DNA from: Nostoc cf. edaphicum LEGE 07299
GTDB taxonomy: Bacteria > Cyanobacteriota > Cyanobacteriia > Cyanobacteriales > Nostocaceae
Reading direction: 5' to 3'
Length of the DNA stretch: 8,133 bases
NCBI RefSeq assembly: GCF_015207245.1
Contig: NZ_JADEXF010000109.1
Coordinates: 1-8,133, forward strand
Translations under genes and position numbers: made by a program
Part shown: one piece after another, positions 1 to 5,171 of the stretch
Layout: every line of letters starts with the position of its first letter
Numbering within the stretch: the stretch's first letter is position 1
The notes under the pieces: generated by a model
What the model was told of the DNA's origin: nothing
What the model saw: only the letters and a program-made list of their open reading frames with translations
Databases searched by the model: none

Positions 1-171
1 GCTTTTATGAAGGTTTATGAAATCAAATTAGATTGTAGCCCAGAGTACAATAAAAATGATTTTATTGAAAGTTTTTGGTTATCGCCTGATAATTTAATAA
101 AATGGTTGTATGGCGGTGAGCCTGCAAAAAGTGACTTGCTCAAACTTGTACAAATATTTTATCAAGATTAG
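1..171 (+). CDS. C-terminal end of a probable Nudix hydrolase (5' truncated)
   Basis: An open frame enters from the left edge and stops at TAG (169-171), leaving 56 C-terminal codons. The visible part reads ...ESFWLSPDNLIKWL, then GEPAKSDLLKLVQIFY near the end. This resembles the tail of many Nudix (MutT-like) proteins, where an 'F/W-hydrophobic-S/T-P-E/D-x-hydrophobic' element follows the Nudix box and an acidic-Leu helix closes the fold. The Nudix box itself (GX5EX7REUXEEXGU) would lie outside the window, so the family call rests on this tail alone. Nudix enzymes hydrolyse nucleoside diphosphates linked to another moiety; the substrate cannot be guessed here. The next gene starts 54 bp downstream on the same strand, so co-transcription is possible. 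Confidence 0.5.
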   Translation, partial: AFMKVYEIKLDCSPEYNKNDFIESFWLSPDNLIKWLYGGEPAKSDLLKLVQIFYQD

Positions 172-225
172 GTACAGTTCTTGGTTTGATATTTATTCAT
201 ATTAATTATAAATATAACGATCCAC

Positions 226-867
226 ATGACACCACAAGACGCACGAAAATACGCACCAGCAACCGAGCGTAACCGCGAAGCAATTCTAGAAGTACTTTTA
301 CAAGTGTTGCCGGAGAGCGGCACTATTTTAGAAATAGCAAGTGGTACTGGTGAACACGCAGTCTTTTTTGCATCCAAGCTCAGAGATTATCTGTGGCTCC
401 CAACCGATGTAAATCCACAATCAAGAGCCAGCATTATTTCTTGGACTGAACACAATGTATGTGATAACGTTTATGCACCGCTTGAATTAGATGTAAGAGA
501 ACCAGTTTGGGTTGTAGAAAATGGTGAATTTGATTGGCTAAATACGAAGCCAATTGTCGCCATCGTTAACATCAATATGATTCATATTTCACCTTGGTCA
601 GCCTGTCTAGGCTTAATGGCAGGGGCAGGTCGTATCCTAAAAGCAGGAGGTATCCTCTATTTGTATGGCCCCTTCAAACAAGGTGGAGAACATACAGCTG
701 CGAGTAATGCAGCTTTTGACGAATATTTACGCACTGAAAACCCAGAGTGGGGTGTGCGTAGCTTGGATGATGTCATAGCAGTAGCTAGGGCACAAAATCT
801 GATATTGCAACAGATTTACCAAATGCCAGCTAATAATCTTTCAGTAGTGTTTCAACGTTCTACTTAG
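226..867 (+). CDS. DUF938 family class I SAM-dependent methyltransferase
   Basis: The 213-residue product has the size and motif order of the DUF938 family, which includes human METTL26. The N-terminus has the family signature DARKYAPATERNREAI (residues 5-20). Motif I, the SAM-binding loop EIASGTGEHAVFFA, lies at about 36-49, and the acidic residue at the end of strand 2 is D61 in LPTDVNPQ. Motif IV-like NINMIHISPW is at 115-124. A GRILKAGGILYLYGPFKQGG stretch (135-154) forms the next strand and loop, and the C-terminal strand ends LSVVFQR. The fold predicts a soluble cytoplasmic methyltransferase; the physiological substrate of this family is not established to my knowledge. The ATG at 226 fits the family N-terminus, though no clear Shine-Dalgarno sequence precedes it. 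The gene may share a transcript with the Nudix-like gene upstream. It converges on the 1179-3452 gene. Confidence 0.88.
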   Translation: MTPQDARKYAPATERNREAILEVLLQVLPESGTILEIASGTGEHAVFFASKLRDYLWLPTDVNPQSRASIISWTEHNVCDNVYAPLELDVREPVWVVENGEFDWLNTKPIVAIVNINMIHISPWSACLGLMAGAGRILKAGGILYLYGPFKQGGEHTAASNAAFDEYLRTENPEWGVRSLDDVIAVARAQNLILQQIYQMPANNLSVVFQRST

Positions 868-1178
868 TGATTGATTTTTACTGGGCTAAAAGCCAATACG
901 CTTGGGTTGAGGGTTATTCTAACTTTTCACCTGATGTGGAAAAGTCCACCAAAAACCTAACCTCTTTCCCGACGAGGGAAGGAGGAAAATTCAAAGTCTC
1001 TCTCCTAAAAGGAGAGAGATTTAGAGAGAGGTTTTCCAGATGCCGTGAAAAGTCACAAGGGTTATTGGTGTAAATAATTGGTCTTTCAAGACGCGATAAA
1101 TTGCGTTTATACATCAGGGTTTCGGCAATATTTGCGTAAATCCTGGCTTAGTTGAATGCTATCTGAGTAAGCAAGTCT
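868..1178. other. Convergent intergenic region with MITE-like repeat
   Basis: This 311-bp spacer separates the stop codons of two convergent genes. It holds the MITE-like repeat at 919-1057 and a degenerate near-palindrome at 1091-1106 (ACGCGAT-AA-ATTGCGT, one imperfect pair). The latter resembles the small GACGCGAT/ATCGCGTC repeats common in cyanobacterial spacers. No terminator with a GC stem and T-tract is apparent; the hairpins of the MITE may do that job for either gene. Open frames across 867-1114 on both strands are repeat-derived and show no protein family features. Confidence 0.6.
919..1057. mobile_element. MITE-like element A (139 bp) flanked by a 9-bp direct repeat
   Basis: AGGGTTATT occurs at 910-918 and again at 1058-1066, immediately bracketing this segment as a target-site duplication would. 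Inside, the ends form an imperfect inverted repeat: ACTTTTCAC (922-930) with GTGAAAAGT (1045-1053), then TGGAAAA (937-943) with TTTTCCA (1032-1038). A small GTGGA/TCCAC hairpin lies at 936-949. The core has two hairpins. One is 961-970 with 976-985 (stem CCTCTTTCCC, one G-T pair, 5-nt loop). The other is 997-1006 with 1010-1019 (perfect 10-bp TCTCTCTCCT stem, 3-nt loop). There is no coding capacity, so it would need a transposase supplied elsewhere. The transposon family cannot be named from this sequence. Confidence 0.6.
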
Positions 1179-3452
1179 TTACTTCTTCTCACGCCGACTG
1201 CGAAAACCCTGTTTACCATTAACTTGGTCAAAGAGTACATCGTATTTATCAAACAAGGCGATTCCAGGATTTACAAATATAGTCAGTTCTGATTGTGGCG
1301 AGATACTCAAATTCCAGCGATTAAATCCGTCACGGGTTCCTGGTGTCAAACTGTAATCAAAAATGCCATTAATTCCTACTTTCACAGCATTTGCTGACCC
1401 TAATACTCCGGGTTTGAGTTTACCTGCTGTAGAAGCTGACTTGAATTCAGTCAAACCATTAATAGTTCCAGTATCAGCGATCGCTCTGCTATTACACAAG
1501 TTTTTCGCAGAACTCCCAGCAAGAGTTAAACAAACTTTATTTAGTCGAGAGTCCCATCTTTTGCCGGGTACACCATTAATTTCGGGTTGTTGACTCCAAG
1601 AAGCCATTTTGAAACCTGCTTGATTTTCGGCAGTTAAACCGAGAATAAGGCTGCCATTGCTGTTACTACTACCATTGCCAACGACAATAAATCCGTTACT
1701 CAGATTGCCTGATAATTTTCTCAACGGGTTATAGGGAAGTGATTTTTCAAAATAGTTAACACCGACAATTCCCGAAAATGGTACACCACTGTTTGCTGAA
1801 CATTTAGGTTTTTGGGCAGTACATTGGCGACTAGTAACAACCTGTACGGGAACAGGTTCGGCGGTGGGAATCAAACCAAACCGGACATTAGTGTAAACTA
1901 ATTCTCCTTCCAGGATAGTACCATCACTTAATACCTCCTTGATATTTTGACCTGTTCTTTGGATCGGAGAATTACCTAAAAACTCTTTGGGAACTCTTAG
2001 CCCTGCTGACCCTGTATCTAATAAAATACGTTTTGGTTGACCATTTGCGATCGCAACTTCCAAAAAATAGCCGCGAACACGTTGCCCAAGGGAAGGTTTT
2101 GGATATAAAGGTAAGTTTACGGTGTTAAAAGTTGGCTTGCGGGATGTATTTTGCGAGATATCGCGTAATGCTGAATTTGGGAAAAGAGCCGCAAATGCCG
2201 ACTGGCGTTGCGCTGCTGGTTCAGGGGCAATATCCCAAAGGCTTTCGTAGTAGAAAAAGCCGATACCTAAACCGCGTTGTTGCGCTGCTTCTACCTGGGA
2301 TTTGATTTGTGGGATGGCAACTGGACGATTTCGTAAACCCGCCATAATACCGATACCAGTTGGAATGATTTGTTGGGTTTCTAAAATTTCTGGGCGGGTA
2401 ATTTGAGCGATAAAACTTTCCAAATCATTACGGTACACTTGCATGACCAATTCATCAACAATACCCAAGCGTACCCAGTTTAGCCAATCTTGCAGTTGCA
2501 TTTTATAGGCGAAATTATAGTAATTAGGAGCAACTGAAAAAATGGCATTCGGTTTTCTGGCTTTCACTGTTTGGTAAAGGTCTACCATGAAGGCAGTCAT
2601 TTTATCTGCCCGCCATTTTATCCATGCTTGGGCTTGGGGGTTGGATGGTGGAGGATTCCCAGTTTCTTGAGTATATAGACTTATCGTGTACTTATCGTAA
2701 CCAAAATCTACAGGTAAACTCATGTGGTCGTCAAATTGAACGCCATCAGCATCGTATTTAGCGATAACTTCCATCACGAGTTCGCGGATAAGCTGTTGCA
2801 CTTCCGGGTGAAAGGGATTCAACCACGCTACTTCACCCGCAGCACTAATTGAAGTTTGAGTCCCATCCCCTTTTTGCGTTAACCAATCTGGATGCTGCGA
2901 TGCAAGTTCCGAAGTTAGAGGAACCATAAAACCAAATTCAAACCAGGGTATTGCTAGTAACCCTTGGCTGCGGGCTTGAGTAATAATGTCTGCAATTACA
3001 TCTTGTCCCTCTGCTCCCTTGAAGAAAAACGGGATACCCTTTTTCTGCATGATGGCACTGGGGTATTGTGTATAACCATCATTCCAAACTACGGGATAAA
3101 CAGTATTAAAGTTTAACTTCCGCAGTTGGCTCATGGCTGCTTGCACCTGTGAACGATTTCTAAAAACGCTAAAATCGTTACCACTTAGCCACACTCCCCG
3201 AATTTCCTGGCGAGGTTGAGGAGGTAGTTGGGCAACGGCAGGGGCAAAACTGTTTAGTAGCAATACTAGAAAGAATGATATCAGACATAATAATGGCAGC
3301 AGACGCTTTTTCAAAAGCCACGGCGCTGTCTGTTGACTTGTTACCTGTAGCTTAGTTAGACCTACTAGTACTCGTCTCTGTACAGGCTTAAATAGTAAGT
3401 TAGTTAGAGTTGCATTAATTTCTCTACTTTTTTCCCAAAACTGAGTTGTCAT
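1179..3452 (-). CDS. Secreted/anchored GHL10 (DUF187) hydrolase fused to pepsin-like aspartic protease domain
   Basis: The 757-residue protein has three parts. Residues 51-70 are a strong hydrophobic segment followed by APAVA-Q (70-75), which looks like a signal peptide or anchor and directs the rest to the periplasm or outside. Residues about 83-420 match the GHL10/DUF187 glycoside-hydrolase-like family: EIRGVWLS (83-90), WLNPFHPEVQQLI (210-222), DADGVQFDDH (234-243) and SVAPNYYNF (306-314). E. coli DigH (YddW), a peptidoglycan glycan hydrolase, belongs to this family. Residues about 445-757 form a second domain with two aspartic protease motifs, LLDTGSAGL (D479) and IADTGTING (D660). These lie 181 residues apart, close to the pepsin spacing, and the domain ends FDKYDVLFDQVNGKQGF as pepsins do; DUF3443-like proteins are an alternative relative. 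Two cysteine pairs could form disulfides. GGAAG sits only 2 nt before the ATG, too close for a good ribosome binding site. A TTG at 3314 would give a shorter, canonical signal peptide. Confidence 0.85.
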   Translation of the reverse strand: MTTQFWEKSREINATLTNLLFKPVQRRVLVGLTKLQVTSQQTAPWLLKKRLLPLLCLISFFLVLLLNSFAPAVAQLPPQPRQEIRGVWLSGNDFSVFRNRSQVQAAMSQLRKLNFNTVYPVVWNDGYTQYPSAIMQKKGIPFFFKGAEGQDVIADIITQARSQGLLAIPWFEFGFMVPLTSELASQHPDWLTQKGDGTQTSISAAGEVAWLNPFHPEVQQLIRELVMEVIAKYDADGVQFDDHMSLPVDFGYDKYTISLYTQETGNPPPSNPQAQAWIKWRADKMTAFMVDLYQTVKARKPNAIFSVAPNYYNFAYKMQLQDWLNWVRLGIVDELVMQVYRNDLESFIAQITRPEILETQQIIPTGIGIMAGLRNRPVAIPQIKSQVEAAQQRGLGIGFFYYESLWDIAPEPAAQRQSAFAALFPNSALRDISQNTSRKPTFNTVNLPLYPKPSLGQRVRGYFLEVAIANGQPKRILLDTGSAGLRVPKEFLGNSPIQRTGQNIKEVLSDGTILEGELVYTNVRFGLIPTAEPVPVQVVTSRQCTAQKPKCSANSGVPFSGIVGVNYFEKSLPYNPLRKLSGNLSNGFIVVGNGSSNSNGSLILGLTAENQAGFKMASWSQQPEINGVPGKRWDSRLNKVCLTLAGSSAKNLCNSRAIADTGTINGLTEFKSASTAGKLKPGVLGSANAVKVGINGIFDYSLTPGTRDGFNRWNLSISPQSELTIFVNPGIALFDKYDVLFDQVNGKQGFRSRREKK

Positions 3453-3481
3453 TACTTCCGCTTACTAAATGAGGTTAATTG

Positions 3482-3510
3482 GTTATATTTAGTACCATAT
3501 AAAGGTTAAA
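3482..3510 (-). promoter_or_regulatory. Candidate sigma70-type promoter for the GHL10-protease gene
   Basis: On the minus strand, TATAAC (3487-3482; five of six matches to TATAAT) is preceded by 17 bp and TTTAAC (3510-3505; three of six matches to TTGACA). A start about 7 bp past the -10 box would leave a leader of roughly 23 nt before the ATG at 3452. The -35 match is weak. The long inverted repeat at 3507-3542 overlaps this -35 hexamer. Confidence 0.3.
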
Positions 3511-3542
3511 TTACTGCATCAGAAAACTGATGTAGTAATTTA
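3507..3542. promoter_or_regulatory. 16-bp inverted repeat with AAAA loop at the promoter region
   Basis: TAAATTACTGCATCAG (3507-3522) is followed by AAAA (3523-3526) and by its reverse complement with one mismatch (3527-3542). It begins 54 bp upstream of the GHL10-protease start. No T-tract follows on the minus strand, which argues against an intrinsic terminator for the upstream small gene. It could be an operator, a transcript hairpin, or a remnant of a mobile repeat. The arms are seen directly; the function is inference. Confidence 0.5.
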
Positions 3543-3640
3543 GCTGCAAGATAGTTGACGCAGTTATAAGGTCAGTAGTGCCAAATAGAAATGTTTCAAA
3601 TGTAAGCTGTAATCGAGATGCTGTGATGAAATTTATCAGA

Positions 3641-3685
3641 ACAGAATTCAGGAGTCAGGAGCCAGAATTCAGAATTGAATTCTGT
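3641..3685. repeat. GAATTC-rich palindromic spacer repeat
   Basis: ACAGAATTCA (3641-3650) is inverted as TGAATTCTGT (3676-3685). A nested copy, CAGAATTCA (3663-3671), pairs with TGAATTCTG (3676-3684) across a 4-nt loop. AGGAGTCAGGAGCCAG lies between the two left-hand arms, with a short GTCAGGAG/GCCAG-type near-repeat. From memory, AGGAGTCAGGAGTCAGAATTC-like strings are common dispersed repeats in Nostoc and Anabaena genomes. The inner hairpin ends 28 bp beyond the stop of the small gene at 3713, so it could act on that transcript's 3' end, but it lacks a T-tract. Confidence 0.55.
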
Positions 3686-3712
3686 GCGACACAACGACTG
3701 CCTCAGTGCATC

Positions 3713-3985
3713 TTAGATATGTTTTGATTTTCGTGCTGACTTTGGCGGCGTTCGGTGTGCGCCAAAATATTTCTCACTCCGGTAACGCAACCACACCCGC
3801 AACACTTGCGGAATCTGGTCTTTTTGCTCCTTAGTCAGGGTGTTGTAAAGGGCTAAAGCGCGATCGCGTTCGCCCCGACAAGCAGCATTGTTGTGAGCAT
3901 CCCAATAGCTGCGGGCTACTCGAATCCGCCGACAGACTTCTTTAATCAGAGCCTCTCCCGTAAGTGGAGTGTCTTGCTTGGTCAT
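3713..3985 (-). CDS. Small basic protein of unknown function, probably conserved in cyanobacteria
   Basis: I do not recognise a named family. From the ATG at 3985 the product is 90 residues; a TTG six bases further upstream (3991) would add two residues (to MSMTKQ...) and has no better ribosome binding site. The body is a run of likely helices: LTGEALIKEVCRRIRVARSYWDAH..., then RDRALALYNTLTKEQKDQIPQVL..., then VWLRYRSEKYFG. It ends in a very basic tail (RTPPKSARKSKH). No signal peptide or membrane segment is present, so it should be cytoplasmic. Compact, well-formed coding sequence and a HIP1 site inside the gene (3860-3867) support a native cyanobacterial gene rather than a chance frame. It lies 98 bp downstream of the DUF1304 gene on the same strand and could share its transcript. 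The basic tail might suggest nucleic-acid or membrane-surface contact, but nothing proves that. Confidence 0.75.
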   Translation of the reverse strand: MTKQDTPLTGEALIKEVCRRIRVARSYWDAHNNAACRGERDRALALYNTLTKEQKDQIPQVLRVWLRYRSEKYFGAHRTPPKSARKSKHI

Positions 3986-4083
3986 ACTCAAATGCTATAA
4001 ATTTCTAATGCCATCCTAGCGAGTCAGATTTATCTTGACACTTCAAATTTCCAGCTGACTGATTTCGCTGAGTTAATTCATTG

Positions 4084-4482
4084 TTATCCCTCATGGTTAT
4101 CCAACCAGATGAGGGGTAGAGCAATAATGCTAGGCAATGACTGAAGTAGAAAAGCTGTTGGGCGTCCTAAGCTAATGCTGCCGTAAATTCCCGCGATAAA
4201 TGCACACACTAGAATAAAGACCGCAGGCTTGACTTTTGGTATTTTAGGATTCATCGCTAGTAATCCCCAGAGCGCACCAGCACTGAGAAAACCATTGTAA
4301 AGACCTACATTGTGGGCAAGAATTTCGGCTTTTTGCGCGATTGTGAAACCTCCAAGCAATGTTTCTTGCACGAAAGAGGTTTGCCAAAAAAACATCTCAG
4401 CTACTAAGAAAAACAGATGAACAACCACAGCCCAAACCAGACAAAAGTTAATCCAATACTTAGGAATACTTAGAAACTTCAT
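4084..4482 (-). CDS. DUF1304 family integral membrane protein
   Basis: The 132-residue product matches the DUF1304 family in length and pattern. It has four hydrophobic segments at about 10-32, 58-77, 85-106 and 110-127. In the first helix and following loop, VAEMFFWQT carries the family's Glu and Trp (E29, W33). The second helix begins with the characteristic HNVGLYNGFLSAG (57-69), and the third ends with a GIYGS turn (98-102). The protein should sit in the cytoplasmic membrane. The family's biochemical role is not established to my knowledge. The ATG at 4482 fits the usual N-terminus, shortly before the first helix; the sequence just upstream has no recognisable Shine-Dalgarno element. The small basic gene follows on the same strand. 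A mobile repeat sits about 205 bp upstream, between this gene and the divergent glycosyltransferase. Confidence 0.88.
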   Translation of the reverse strand: MKFLSIPKYWINFCLVWAVVVHLFFLVAEMFFWQTSFVQETLLGGFTIAQKAEILAHNVGLYNGFLSAGALWGLLAMNPKIPKVKPAVFILVCAFIAGIYGSISLGRPTAFLLQSLPSIIALPLIWLDNHEG

Positions 4483-4620
4483 GTAATTTTCCCAGGAGGA
4501 TTAGTTTTAAAAGTATATAGTCTATCAGGGTTTCAAGCTTTTCATTCTGGCGCCTCGTCTGACTCTCAGTTGCTAATTCTAAGTAGTTAACCTCAAATAT
4601 CCAGAGTATCTTAGCTTTTA

Positions 4621-4635
4621 TACTGACATACAGTA
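4621..4635. promoter_or_regulatory. Operator-like dyad TACTG-N5-CAGTA
   Basis: The 15-bp element has two perfect 5-bp arms. It abuts TATAAA on the minus strand (4622-4617), which could be a -10 box for the DUF1304 gene 135 bp away. No good -35 hexamer lies at the expected distance upstream of that box. A dyad this short can occur by chance. Confidence 0.25.
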
Positions 4636-4686
4636 ACAGATTTGTAAGATTTATGACAATGTTTTGCTTTGAACTATTCGTCAAAC

Positions 4687-4836
4687 TATAGCGGTTCTCA
4701 GTTAAGTGCAATACAGACCTAACCCCCAGCCCCTTCCCTTATAGGGAAGGGGAGTAAGATTCAAAGCCTCTCTCCTTTTAGGAGAGAGGTTTGGAGAGAG
4801 GTCAAACTGTATTGCTTCCATTCGAGAACCGCTATA
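4687..4836. mobile_element. MITE-like element B (150 bp) with perfect 13-bp terminal inverted repeats
   Basis: TATAGCGGTTCTC (4687-4699) is matched by its exact reverse complement at 4824-4836. A second inverted pair, GCAATACAG (4708-4716) with CTGTATTGC (4807-4815), lies inside. The core has two perfect 10-bp hairpins with 3-nt loops: CCCCTTCCCT (4730-4739) with 4743-4752, and CCTCTCTCCT (4767-4776) with 4780-4789. The outermost TA on each side could be the duplicated target of an IS630/Tc1-type transposase; this is inference from the TA ends. No coding capacity is present. Sequences of this kind recur widely in Nostocales, by recollection rather than search. Confidence 0.75.
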
Positions 4837-4940
4837 TTCTCCGTAAGTCTAATGGATTACGACCAGGTAGTTTGATAAATCATTAAAAAAAAACATCACA
4901 TTACCATTTATGTCATTCGGTATATGTGCGCTAACCGCAG

Positions 4941-4966
4941 TAATGATTAACTTAAGTTAAGCATTA
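4941..4966. promoter_or_regulatory. Near-perfect 26-bp palindrome upstream of the glycosyltransferase
   Basis: The centre TTAACTTAAGTTAA (4947-4960) is a perfect 14-bp palindrome. It is extended by TAATG (4941-4945) and CATTA (4962-4966), with one mismatched pair between (4946/4961). The site lies 205 bp before the ATG at 5172. With no loop at the centre, it looks more like a dimeric protein-binding site than an RNA hairpin. The cognate regulator is unknown. Confidence 0.45.
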
Positions 4967-5159
4967 GGAAAATAACTGACTGTATTGGTTGAGTTTAAGC
5001 TAAAGGGAATCAATAAAAGCCCTTTGACTTACTTTTTGATGGTATTTATCTACAGTCTCACTGCCTGTATTTTTCAGCCTTGAGAGTTTTTAACAAGCTC
5101 ACTAAGCTGTTATGCTGCCGTCTTCAGGCAAAAATCTCTGGTAGAAATCAACCTGTATT

Positions 5160-5165
5160 AGGAAG
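5160..5165 (+). promoter_or_regulatory. Shine-Dalgarno sequence of the glycosyltransferase
   Basis: AGGAAG ends 6 nt before the ATG at 5172. It supports that start, as does the immediate onset of the family N-terminus (MHIGFLNPQGNFD). Confidence 0.65.
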
Positions 5166-5171
5166 TGGGCA

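Larger units (their letters stand above)
3453..3712. other. Intergenic region upstream of the GHL10-protease gene
   Basis: This 260-bp stretch lies between two minus-strand genes. It contains a 16-bp inverted repeat overlapping a candidate promoter (3482-3542) and an EcoRI-site-rich repeat (3641-3685). Between them, 3543-3640, I see nothing recognisable. Confidence 0.6.
4483..5171. other. Divergent intergenic region (690 bp) with MITE and palindromes
   Basis: The spacer separates the divergently transcribed DUF1304 and glycosyltransferase genes, so both promoters should lie here. It contains an operator-like TACTG-N5-CAGTA (4621-4635), a MITE (4687-4836), a run of ten A's or nearly so around 4884-4893, and a near-perfect 26-bp palindrome (4941-4966). 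A minus-strand open frame at 4460-4711 starts inside the MITE, overlaps the DUF1304 start and has no family features; I do not count it as a gene. No convincing -35/-10 pair stands out for either gene. Confidence 0.6.

Noticed and set aside
867..1114. Open frames on both strands (867-1073 plus, 914-1114 minus) after the methyltransferase gene
   Set aside because: They run through the hairpin repeat of element A; the products are repeat translations (SLNLSPFRRE-type) with no family signature.
1363..1593. Plus-strand open frame inside the GHL10-protease gene
   Set aside because: It lies wholly antisense to the well-supported aspartic protease domain and shows no features of its own.
4460..4711. 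Minus-strand open frame of 83 codons overlapping the DUF1304 start
   Set aside because: It starts inside the MITE, overlaps a confident gene in another frame and has no recognisable domain.
5024..5052. TTGACT-17 bp-TATCTA as a promoter for the glycosyltransferase
   Set aside because: The -35 is good but the -10 matches only three of six bases; a similar-quality pair (TTGAGT-17-AATAAA, 4989-5017) exists nearby, so neither can be preferred.
4911..5055. NtcA-like sites (GTA...TAC) upstream of the glycosyltransferase
   Set aside because: The GTA/TAC or GTA/TAAC pairs have spacings other than 8, for example GTA-N6-TAC at 5042-5053, so they do not fit the consensus.
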